A DNA stretch of 64,000 nucleotides, from positions 62,001 to 126,000 of the forward strand of contig NZ_MTAW01000062.1 in NCBI RefSeq assembly GCF_002154725.1. The letters run 5' to 3'. This DNA comes from Nostoc sp. 106C (GTDB taxonomy: Bacteria; Cyanobacteriota; Cyanobacteriia; Cyanobacteriales; Nostocaceae). Positions 56,839 through 64,000 of this stretch are shown piece by piece. The notes below the pieces were generated by a model. That model saw nothing but the letters and a program-made list of their open reading frames with translations. It did not search any database and was not told the origin of the DNA. The translations under genes and the position numbers were made by a program. The stretch's first letter is position 1; the number at the start of each line of letters is the position of its first letter.

Positions 56839-57492
56839 ATGTCTTATCCACAAGCACCTTGGAAACTGCAAGGCTACGCTATCCAAACTCTGCATTTAGT
56901 GAGTATTGACCGAGTGCGTCCTTTAGTTCCTTTAGAGTTAGATATTATCTCTGTCTGGCCAGGTAAAACCACTGCCAGTGTGTATTTATCCTATTACGGT
57001 CCAGGCTCAGAACTAGAGTATAGCGAGTTAATTGTTGTCCCTGCTGTTGTAGGTTCTCAAGGGAAATTTGGTGGTTGGGTTTCTCACATTTATGTAGACC
57101 ATGTTGATTCAATGGCTGGTGGTCGAGAAATTTGGGGATTACCAAAAGAACTAGCTGATTTCGACTGGGAACAAGGACAGCGTGTTACTGTTCGCCAGGG
57201 AAACCGGAAGTTGTGTACTCTCAATTATGGACAACAAGGTATAGCGTGGCGGCAAAAATTAGGCGCGTCTAGTTTTAGCGCTATGGGTGCTGATTTACTG
57301 ATATTTCCAGCACAATTTGAATCTCGCTTGGGTCTGATTAGTTCGCAGTTAGAAGTTCCTGCGGAAAGTCCTTTTTCTCGCATAGATTTCGGTCAGCCGT
57401 TTTTAACTACGCGTTATGAGGATTTGAATTTACAAGTTGGTGCGCCGGAAGTGGTGGGACAGAGGAAAGTTGAAGTGGGTAGTTATCGGTAG
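56839..57492 (+). CDS. Acetoacetate decarboxylase-like (ADC) family protein
   Basis: 217 residues of the ADC fold: WKLQGYAIQTLHLVSIDRVR, ELIVVPAVVGSQGKFGGWVSHIYVDH, and GREIWGLPKELADFDWEQ, whose Lys is the expected Schiff-base residue. Catalysis of acetoacetate decarboxylation is not certain in cyanobacteria; members may act in other decarboxylations or dehydrations. Stand-alone gene. Confidence 0.78.
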   Translation: MSYPQAPWKLQGYAIQTLHLVSIDRVRPLVPLELDIISVWPGKTTASVYLSYYGPGSELEYSELIVVPAVVGSQGKFGGWVSHIYVDHVDSMAGGREIWGLPKELADFDWEQGQRVTVRQGNRKLCTLNYGQQGIAWRQKLGASSFSAMGADLLIFPAQFESRLGLISSQLEVPAESPFSRIDFGQPFLTTRYEDLNLQVGAPEVVGQRKVEVGSYR

Positions 57493-57622
57493 GATTTGAG
57501 CGTTATTTTTGGATAATCGATTTGTTGCGGTGATAATTTTTTCTCACGCAAAGGCGCAGAGAGGAATTCAGGAGTGTGGGCTGGTGGCGATCGCACTGCA
57601 ATATCCGATAAAATTCCATTGG

Positions 57623-58044
57623 TTACAGCGTCCAATCCGCGATCGCTAATCTGGGTACTAGACCAAAATCTCGTTGATTACGGGTAACGACTGTGGCATT
57701 AAGAGATAATGCGATCGCAGCTATTCGCATATCTTTTTGCAAGCGATTTTTTCGCAGGGGAGGATTCTCTTTCAACAACTGTTTAAGACAGCCATCAGCT
57801 TCAGGTGTGAAATCTAGGATCTCAACTGTTTGCAGATATTTGACGGTTGTCGAAAGTTTTGAGTAGGTGCGGGGAGATTATGCACAGACGACGGCTCGTT
57901 AATTTTACCAATCCAGCCGTTAAAAAGTTCTTGAACCGTAATTATAGTAACAGCAATTTGATGTAGAGAAGCGTTTGCAATAACTTGGGGATGATTGCAA
58001 AGAATTAGTTAAACATGGTCAGTATCGAGAATATATCGAGACAC
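57623..58044 (-). pseudogene. VapC-type PIN-domain toxin pseudogene
   Basis: Starts at GTG 58044 (VSRYILDTDHV), runs into an in-frame TAA, and continues LILCNHPQVIANASLHQIAV, TIITVQELFNGW. A frameshift near 57870 leads into KLSTTVKYLQTVEILDFTPE and ends VVTRNQRDFGLVPRLAIADW plus TL. The PIN motifs (LDTDH, E in VQEL, D-F in QRDFG) are clear. One stop plus one frameshift indicate a dead toxin. Confidence 0.8.
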
Positions 58045-58055
58045 CCAAGCAACCT

Positions 58056-58415
58056 CTACAAGTAGTATAAGGAGTCAACTTCAGTGTCATCATCTGAGGT
58101 TCGCTCTGCTCGAATTTCATCCATGATTTCCTGAAAATCTGGATCATCTTGAAAGACACCAGCAAATTGCATCCACGTAGGTGGTGAAGTAGAAAGTGGC
58201 ACATTCCAGGAAATAGCTTCAATGTGGCTGAGTCGTTCTAAAAAGGTGGCTTGGAGTTTAGCGATCGCTTCTTCCCGCGTTTTTGCTTCAACTCGAAAGT
58301 TGGGAAGCTCAAATATAGATGCAGCAAACTGACCATTTTGGAGAGTTTCTACTAAAAGTGTAACTTTCAGGTTGGTAGCTGGCTGGGATGGCGGTAGATT
58401 TAGATTTATCACCAT
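58056..58415 (-). CDS. Antitoxin partner of the broken VapC gene
   Basis: 119 residues, intact. LKVTLLVETLQNGQFAASIFELPNFRVEAKTREEAIAKL resembles a HicB-like/RHH antitoxin N-domain, followed by the acidic tail FQEIMDEIRAERTSDDDTEVD common in cyanobacterial VapB-like partners. It lies 11 bases upstream of the VapC pseudogene on the same strand. Confidence 0.72.
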   Translation of the reverse strand: MVINLNLPPSQPATNLKVTLLVETLQNGQFAASIFELPNFRVEAKTREEAIAKLQATFLERLSHIEAISWNVPLSTSPPTWMQFAGVFQDDPDFQEIMDEIRAERTSDDDTEVDSLYYL

Positions 58416-58791
58416 GTTTGAAACACTTAAAGTGTCTTTCTGATTCTACCGTGAGATTCGCAGGGAATCAGAGCAGGCGGAAGAAGTAAAAGCTTAGTCA
58501 GTGCGATCGCAGTTAGAGTTAGTTTTAGATCATCGATTTGTGGCATAAATAATTTTTGTCTCACGTAGAGGAGCCACTGCGTTGGGCGGCTTTGCCGACT
58601 TGAAGCAAGTGGCGTCGCGCAGAGGCGCGAAGAGGAATGCAGGAGTATGGGCTGGTGGCGATCGCTATTTTTGATAGGCTGATATTTTTAAACAAATTAT
58701 GAGCGTGATTCCCACAGCAAACCAGCGTAGCCAGCGGCTATTATAGCGTGTATACCAGCTATAATTGACTTCTCACGGTTGGCTGAATGCT
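58416..58791. other. Spacer with repeat copy B
   Basis: Contains the 41-bp hairpin repeat (58573-58613) and HIP1-bearing low-complexity sequence. No gene seen. Confidence 0.4.
58573..58613. repeat. 41-bp hairpin repeat, copy B
   Basis: Starts GCCACTGCGTTG and ends GAAGCAAGTGGC, the reverse orientation of copy A (5690-5730) and the same length. The loop differs (GGCGGCTTTGCCGACTT). Confidence 0.7.
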
Positions 58792-59103
58792 ATGACCAGT
58801 ACAGCAATTTACCCTCATATCGAAAAAACTAGTCCAGATGAGCCTGCACATTTGCAGCGTCTACCCCGTGTGCGTGTTGCTCAAATCGTTATGGATTACT
58901 TGGCTTATGGCTGGTCAGTTGAAGAAATGTGCCGTCAGCATCCGGATTTGAGACTTGCTGAGGCTCATGTGGCGATGGCTTATTATTTTGACAATCAAGA
59001 AGAGATTGATGCTGAGATTTGCACGGAATGGGAACAAGCAGAACAAGCAAAAGCCCAGTCGCCGCGATCGCCCTTTGTTGTTCGGATGCAGGCCGTGGTG
59101 TAA
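58792..59103 (+). CDS. DUF433 domain protein (probable antitoxin)
   Basis: 103 residues from the ATG at 58792 (MTSTAIYPHIEKTSPDEPAH). RVAQIVMDYLAYGWSVEEMCRQHPDLRLAEAHVAMAYYFDNQ is the DUF433 pattern. These proteins usually pair with a DUF5615 PIN-like toxin encoded downstream; none is seen here, so it is an orphan or the partner is lost. Confidence 0.82.
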   Translation: MTSTAIYPHIEKTSPDEPAHLQRLPRVRVAQIVMDYLAYGWSVEEMCRQHPDLRLAEAHVAMAYYFDNQEEIDAEICTEWEQAEQAKAQSPRSPFVVRMQAVV

Positions 59104-59391
59104 TACAAAATCTGCTTCCAATTCTTGGAACTTTCCCTATTGGCGATCGCCGATCGCGGTAAATATAGGAATGATTACGCTTACCGGAATTTCAGTAGGC
59201 ATTTCAGGCATATTGGTACTTTTTAAGTTGTACTAATTTTGCCAGTGGATGCGATCGCAGTTGGAGTTATTTGTAGATAGTCGATTTGTTATAAAGATGA
59301 TTTTTTGCTCGCGCAGAGACGCAGAGGGGAATGCAGGAATTTGGAATGCGCTCAGTGTTTTTAGTATTCGGCAACAATTGTGAATTATAAA

Positions 59392-60132
59392 CTACTTTAA
59401 TCGTCTATTCTTTTGCTTTTCTTCCTCATCCTTCTGCATCTCATAAGCAGTAGCTAGTTCACCATCTATTCCAAAATATTCTTCAGTTCTATCTGATATT
59501 TGTTTAATGATTGTAAACCATGAATTTTCTGAGACTGGCATACCAGTCTGAGCAATTAACCGATTATTTATTTCTACTGATGAAGAAATTCCATCAACCA
59601 CATCTTCAAATAAGTTACCCGTTTTTGCTAAGGCTACACCTGTAAGTGATGTTGCTATCATTAGCATTGCTTGTAAATTTATGCCTGTCTTTGCAACTTG
59701 ATTAAGACATTTTCCTGAAATATCTATAGCATTATCTAGAATTTCTTTAGCCTGCTCAATATAAAGTAATAAATCAGCAACTTCCTGCGATGTAATATCA
59801 TTTTCCAAATGCGAGCTGGTTACAGATGGGGATATAGTATGTTCAACTTCAACTGTTGTAATACTGGCATCACCAGTATTCATCTGCTTACCTAAATAAT
59901 GCTGTAGTGGTGTTGAACCCCATTTTTGATTAGTCTCTACAAGACCTTCAGCAGTATATCGAACTTCGGTAAGAGCCTGATCGCACAAATCCTGTAATTT
60001 GCTTAAATATAATGCGAAGTCATCTACTGAGCAATCAAGAAGTCTGTTTGCTAGTGAGCAGACTTCTTCTAATGTCTCTAATGATTTAGCTGTATTCCTT
60101 TGAAATTGAGCTATATCATCATTTAACGTCAT
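59392..60132 (-). CDS. 72-residue module plus helical C-terminal domain, unknown
   Basis: 246 residues from the ATG at 60132 (MTLNDDIAQFQRN), chosen because it aligns to the small gene's start. Residues 1-72 align without gaps to the 72-residue protein upstream and end in Trp71-Gly72. Residues ~73-135 are a Ser/Thr-rich linker; ~130-246 are helical with one hydrophobic stretch (LQAMLMIATSLTGVALA). Last gene of the operon. No known toxin or enzyme motif is visible. Confidence 0.7.
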   Translation of the reverse strand: MTLNDDIAQFQRNTAKSLETLEEVCSLANRLLDCSVDDFALYLSKLQDLCDQALTEVRYTAEGLVETNQKWGSTPLQHYLGKQMNTGDASITTVEVEHTISPSVTSSHLENDITSQEVADLLLYIEQAKEILDNAIDISGKCLNQVAKTGINLQAMLMIATSLTGVALAKTGNLFEDVVDGISSSVEINNRLIAQTGMPVSENSWFTIIKQISDRTEEYFGIDGELATAYEMQKDEEEKQKNRRLK

Positions 60133-60136
60133 ATTT

Positions 60137-60355
60137 TTAGCCCCAACGTGAGCGAATTTCTTCAAGTAGATCTGTAACGGAGCGAAGTTGTTCATCTACA
60201 TCTTCTAAGTTATCCATCAAGCCTGCGAATTTTCTACTTAACTCATCAACTTCTGTGCCAGGAATAGTTTTAGATATAGAATTAATGTCATCAAGTTGTT
60301 CAACCACTTTACTCACTAATGTGCGAAATTCTTCGATATCAGATGAAAGTGTCAT
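60137..60355 (-). CDS. 72-aa helical protein, paralogue of the downstream N-domain
   Basis: 72 residues, no Cys, strongly helical and acidic (MTLSSDIEEFRTLVSKVVEQ, LEDVDEQLRSVTDLLEEIRS), ending RWG. It aligns to residues 1-72 of the downstream gene without gaps. The leader GGAGCTAAAAACATG matches the downstream gene's GGGGCTAAAAATATG, so the duplication includes the ribosome site. Four bases separate its stop from the next start. Confidence 0.75.
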   Translation of the reverse strand: MTLSSDIEEFRTLVSKVVEQLDDINSISKTIPGTEVDELSRKFAGLMDNLEDVDEQLRSVTDLLEEIRSRWG

Positions 60356-60404
60356 GTTTTTAGCTCCATTTATTTTTTGATCGATGCTTAATTTAAAGCA
60401 TTCT

Positions 60405-62423
60405 TTACTTGTTGTGAATTTCGCTCCAAAGAGTATCTTCTATCTTGACTTTCGAGCCACTAGGCATTTTGATTAAAGGTGTATTTACAAACTTTTTACC
60501 AGCAGAACCATCTAAATAAGCTCTACCTTTAGTATCTTTTGGTATATCACCTGCCATTGTATTTTCTAATATCCGGTAGCTTGCATCTGGTGATACCCGA
60601 AAAATAATTTTCTCTTCACATTGATCTGTTACCTGTTTGGTTATAACTTCGGTAGTGGGCCTTTGGGTACAGTATATTATATGAATTCCAAATTTACGTC
60701 CTTTACGTGCATATTCTTGCAGTTTCTTTTCTATGCTATCCCGCAGTCTATGTGATGAAGTTGGTATAGTTGCTATATCAGCAGCTTCATCAATAATCCA
60801 AAGTGTGCGGTCAATTTCAAAGCTTTCATTTTGCAATTCTTGAAGATTTTGTACTTGATATTGCTGCATAAGATCCAAACGATTTTTATATTCTTCACTA
60901 TGAATTTTCTCTATAAAATTTGGACAATTTTCTATGGTTGTCTCTATTTCAACATTAGCTCTCATATTACGCAAATATAGAAAGTCAACTCCCGCAAAAT
61001 CAGCGATGTATATCTTACGTTTTGGATTAACGTACAAAAATTGGAAGATGACCCATTTAAGAAAATTACTTTTTCCAGAGCCAGGTACACCAGCAACTAA
61101 GCGATGGGGAATTTCACTCCAGCTAGATGTTACAGGATTACCCTCATCATCTAAACCAACTATATATTCGTCTTTTGTAATCAGGTGTCGATAATTTTTG
61201 AAAATATCCTCAGCATTACTCATACGCAAGCGATTTTTCTCCATACCTGGAACTAGAGTATCACCAGGAATAACAAGGCGGAAGAATCCACTAATTTCTT
61301 CGATTGTTCCAAGACGATGTAGTGGTTTGAGGTCTTTTATTTGTGCTAGAGCTGAATTTCCAGATGGGATAATTGCTCCTCCTGATGATGGCAAAGCTGT
61401 TTGACTAAAGTTAGTGGGATTAAAGCTAGAGTAAATATTTGTAGAACCATCGCCTAGTTCATTATTAAGTTTAGGCTTAATAGGTTCTCTAATATATTTT
61501 TCTCCAAAGTCACCTTCCCAGCCTTTACGCTCAAAAGCAGTAGAAATTTCTATTTTTTCAGATGCTCTTAAATTTTCTAAAAACTTCTGTTCGTCCCTAT
61601 CTCGACTGATAATTTCAATATAATTATGCTCACCATAACTATTTGTTTTAGTTGCGCTTTGTAGTAATGTCATCAAAACTGTACGAATATTGCTGCGCGT
61701 TTCTGCCAGCCCTTTGATGCTGTACTTCAATAAATTTTTGTTGACATAGTTAGTTTGATATTGTTTATAAATATCTAATGCATTCTGAAGACTATCATCT
61801 TTTTTATTATTGATAAGCAGTTGCAGTTGAGCTACTATTTGACCTAGAGCATTAACCCAAGTAGTTCTATCTTCTGAAGCGTAACAAGATTGAATTGTAA
61901 TTTCTAATATAAATTTTTCGTTTAATCTGTGTAGTACATCACAGACAGTTAACATACTGTTATCTTGTTCAGCTTCAAATAAATAAGGTAGATAATATCC
62001 TTGTAAATTAAAAACCTCAGGTTTAATAATTTCTCCAATATGGTTAACCCATCCTATATCATTAAGTTCATATAAATCCTTTTGCAATACATTGAATTTA
62101 TAAAATTTACTTAAACTACCAATTTCCAAAAAACTAGCTATCTCATCTCTAGCAAGTTTGATATCATCAGGTTCATCTGCTGATAAATTAATAATCAAAT
62201 AAAGCTTTAGCTGTTGATCGCTAGATTCTCTAGGATCATGAAAATAACGAATGGATATATGGAAATCATTAATATTGCTTAAACTAATTAAATGTAGCAA
62301 TAAATATTTTTGACTAGCTATATTTTCTTGATAAGTATTATTGACATATGTTTTATTTAAACTTATGACATAATTGTCAATTATTTCTATTACTTGTAAA
62401 CGCAAATATAATTTTTGTAACAT
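60405..62423 (-). CDS. FtsK/SpoIIIE-type P-loop ATPase
   Basis: 672 residues. The N-terminal half (~1-360) is helical with no recognised domain. The C-terminal half is an FtsK/SpoIIIE ATPase: Walker A GSGKS at 448-452 in VAGVPGSGKSNFLKWV, Walker B IIDEAAD with Asp545, and the arginine-finger/sensor region YCTQRPTTEVITKQV. No membrane segment is visible, unlike FtsK itself. Such ATPases power DNA transport, conjugation, or type VII secretion (EccC/EssC). Gap to the downstream 72-aa gene is 49 bases. Confidence 0.85.
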   Translation of the reverse strand: MLQKLYLRLQVIEIIDNYVISLNKTYVNNTYQENIASQKYLLLHLISLSNINDFHISIRYFHDPRESSDQQLKLYLIINLSADEPDDIKLARDEIASFLEIGSLSKFYKFNVLQKDLYELNDIGWVNHIGEIIKPEVFNLQGYYLPYLFEAEQDNSMLTVCDVLHRLNEKFILEITIQSCYASEDRTTWVNALGQIVAQLQLLINNKKDDSLQNALDIYKQYQTNYVNKNLLKYSIKGLAETRSNIRTVLMTLLQSATKTNSYGEHNYIEIISRDRDEQKFLENLRASEKIEISTAFERKGWEGDFGEKYIREPIKPKLNNELGDGSTNIYSSFNPTNFSQTALPSSGGAIIPSGNSALAQIKDLKPLHRLGTIEEISGFFRLVIPGDTLVPGMEKNRLRMSNAEDIFKNYRHLITKDEYIVGLDDEGNPVTSSWSEIPHRLVAGVPGSGKSNFLKWVIFQFLYVNPKRKIYIADFAGVDFLYLRNMRANVEIETTIENCPNFIEKIHSEEYKNRLDLMQQYQVQNLQELQNESFEIDRTLWIIDEAADIATIPTSSHRLRDSIEKKLQEYARKGRKFGIHIIYCTQRPTTEVITKQVTDQCEEKIIFRVSPDASYRILENTMAGDIPKDTKGRAYLDGSAGKKFVNTPLIKMPSGSKVKIEDTLWSEIHNK

Positions 62424-62447
62424 GGTTTATCATATACCTTAGTGAAA

Positions 62448-64000
62448 TTATTTTGAATTAGGTTTTGGAAAATAAAAGTATATCATCAGTACAACAATAG
62501 TTCCTATTATTAGTCCCATCCAAGAGCCATCATATTGCTGAATTAATTTTTCTTTATATAGAGCGTAATAAGCCAGAGAGTAAACAGAGTTAGACAGATT
62601 ATTTGTTAGAGTTATTAATTTTTCTCCATATATATCATGTACACCCAATATAAAAGAGTCAAACAAGACAATTAAGTACCAACCTGTTAAACCTGTTAGT
62701 AAACCACCTAGCCAACGCAAAAAAACAGTACTTGCAGAAACAAAACCATTAGGAAATACAACTATGGCAATACTTCCAAAACATCCTATTAAAAAATACG
62801 CAATAAAGGTATTAAAAACCAGTTGACATCCTGATAGCAAAAAATACATACATATTCCTAATACAAGTACTCCCAATATAGGACATATTTTTTTTAAAAG
62901 TTTTTTTACAGCGTGTTCTTGGAGCAGAGATTCTTTTAATTCAGCTAGAGATTGTCTTTGAGTATCTAGTTTTTGAATTTGGTCTTCTATAGCTCTAGAA
63001 TATATTTCTAAATTAGATGAAAAAAAAGCTTTAACTTCAATGGATTCAGCTTTACAACTAGATATAGCATTCTCAAACATTCTTTGAATAACTTCTTGAT
63101 CTTGCCTTTGTAGTTTAATTTTTGCATCAAGAATATTAATTCTTTCACAAACCTCTAACAAAGAAATTGAATTTAACTTTAACGCATATAAAGTCTCTTT
63201 TAACTCCAATCTAAAATCTAAGGATGTAAAAATATTTTTGGAATCGATATCTAATTGATTTTTGTGCTGCTTCAGACATGAGACGGTTGCTTCTCTAACT
63301 GCTTGCTCATCATGTTGTAAAAATTCTGAAAGAGATCTGATTTTTTGATTAACACTTATTGCATAAATTGTATTAATACACTGAACTGCTTGAACTTGTT
63401 CTTGTAAATTAGTTTGTCCATTAACAAGTCGAAGTGAACCTCGAATAGCCTGTATCAAAAATTCAACTGAGAATTCACCTAATTCTTCTACTTTGTTCCA
63501 GTCTTTCAATATGACTGCTGCTTTAGCCAGAATAGTAGCATTTAACCATGAACAAACTTCATTAATTGTTATAACTGCAAGTCGTCGCAGTTCTATATCA
63601 TTACTATCTAAATAAGAGATTAAAATATCTGATAATCTTTTTTTACTAGCAGCATCTTGATACTTTTTATTTCTAATGAGAGAATCAGCTATACGCAAAC
63701 TAGCTTCTATCACAAATTTCTGTAGTGTAGTAGCAGTTTGATGGACAAACTCAATACCAACTAAACCGAGTCTAGCTAGAATACTCTCAACTACATTTAA
63801 GTAAGAGGAAGGAATTGTCTGTAAAAGTTGAAGTAAATAGGGTATCTTAGGTGCATAAACCCAAAAATCAATATATTGTTTATATGTGGTAGGGTTGTTG
63901 AAGATTAACCTCTCATTGAGAAGAGCAATATCTTTACTAATAATTCTGTTTTGAATATGACTAATAATTTGCTCTTGAATAACATTGGCTGGTATAGGAA
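62448..64000 (-). CDS. Large helical membrane protein, N-terminus beyond window
   Basis: The frame is open to the window edge: at least 516 residues are visible, so an internal GTG at 63713 is not the real start. The first ~300 visible residues form paired helices reminiscent of HEAT/armadillo repeats (ASLRIADSLIRNKKYQDA, DIELRRLAVITINEVCSWL, DEQAVREATVSCLKQH). They are followed by about four membrane helices (VLVLGICMYFLL, FIAYFLIGCFGSIAIVVF, LGGLLTGLTGWYLIVL, GLIIGTIVVLMIYFYF). No family recognised. First visible gene of the operon, 24 bases from the ATPase gene. Confidence 0.7.
   Translation of the reverse strand, partial: PIPANVIQEQIISHIQNRIISKDIALLNERLIFNNPTTYKQYIDFWVYAPKIPYLLQLLQTIPSSYLNVVESILARLGLVGIEFVHQTATTLQKFVIEASLRIADSLIRNKKYQDAASKKRLSDILISYLDSNDIELRRLAVITINEVCSWLNATILAKAAVILKDWNKVEELGEFSVEFLIQAIRGSLRLVNGQTNLQEQVQAVQCINTIYAISVNQKIRSLSEFLQHDEQAVREATVSCLKQHKNQLDIDSKNIFTSLDFRLELKETLYALKLNSISLLEVCERINILDAKIKLQRQDQEVIQRMFENAISSCKAESIEVKAFFSSNLEIYSRAIEDQIQKLDTQRQSLAELKESLLQEHAVKKLLKKICPILGVLVLGICMYFLLSGCQLVFNTFIAYFLIGCFGSIAIVVFPNGFVSASTVFLRWLGGLLTGLTGWYLIVLFDSFILGVHDIYGEKLITLTNNLSNSVYSLAYYALYKEKLIQQYDGSWMGLIIGTIVVLMIYFYFPKPNSK

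Noticed and set aside
62448..63713. Treating the GTG at 63713 as the start of the membrane protein
   Set aside because: The same frame stays open for 95 further codons to the window edge with similar helical composition, so the true start is outside.

Overview
The window looks like chromosomal DNA of a filamentous, heterocystous-type cyanobacterium (Nostocales). The HIP1 octamer GCGATCGC occurs throughout. Several genes are cyanobacterial markers: a Psb28-like photosystem II factor, an SbtA/SbtB bicarbonate uptake module, a degraded fluorescence recovery protein gene, DUF3370, DUF1400 and DUF2301 proteins, and a PEP-CTERM protein. Spacers carry short interspersed repeats typical of this group. 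Most of the window is ordinary housekeeping sequence: lexA, argF, aspS, pyrH-frr, metH, radC, dnaK, dprA, a TrmJ-like methyltransferase, and tRNA-Thr and tRNA-Val.

Layout. Positions 1-5568 are a defence island tied to DNA phosphorothioation. It holds a DUF262 protein cut by the window edge, a Dnd-associated protein 4, DndD with a 57-residue overlapping leader ORF, and a DEAH helicase of the Dnd restriction type. DndB, DndC and DndE are not seen. Positions 5761-7521 hold lexA, with its own SOS box, and argF. Positions 7838-8160 hold tRNA-Thr followed by what I read as a relic end of a type V-K CRISPR-associated transposon (CAST). That relic has TnsB-type end repeats and an antisense partial Cas12k-type repeat. 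The repeat is followed by a 19-nt guide identical to the 3' end of the same tRNA gene, next to a GTT PAM. Positions 9045-11068 are an inorganic-carbon operon (SbtA-like transporter, SbtB-like PII protein, periplasmic beta-carbonic anhydrase). An frp pseudogene, a small phosphatase and a frameshifted methyltransferase follow.

Positions 12693-36753 carry a lipoprotein, an AHL/penicillin acylase, a coiled-coil unknown, TrmJ, a class A beta-lactamase-like protein, a Psb28 paralogue, a Ser/Thr kinase, DprA, a DUF1400-SGNH fusion, envelope proteins, a SAM hydrolase, a PEP-CTERM protein, AspS and a large hybrid histidine kinase. Positions 37525-57492 are mainly metabolic (GFA protein, GGR-family oxidoreductase, frr-pyrH, alpha/beta hydrolase, MetH, PRK-like kinase, ADP-ribosylglycohydrolase, DnaK, acetoacetate-decarboxylase-like protein). 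Positions 57623-59103 are toxin-antitoxin remnants.

Positions 59392-64000 hold a minus-strand operon of unknown function. It encodes a large helical membrane protein (partial), an FtsK/SpoIIIE-type ATPase, a 72-residue protein, and a 246-residue protein whose first 72 residues align without gaps to the small protein, both ending in Trp-Gly. This resembles the logic of a substrate/partner pair plus translocase, as in type VII secretion, but I cannot assign it.

The two most interesting items are the CAST relic beside tRNA-Thr and the FtsK/72-residue-module operon.
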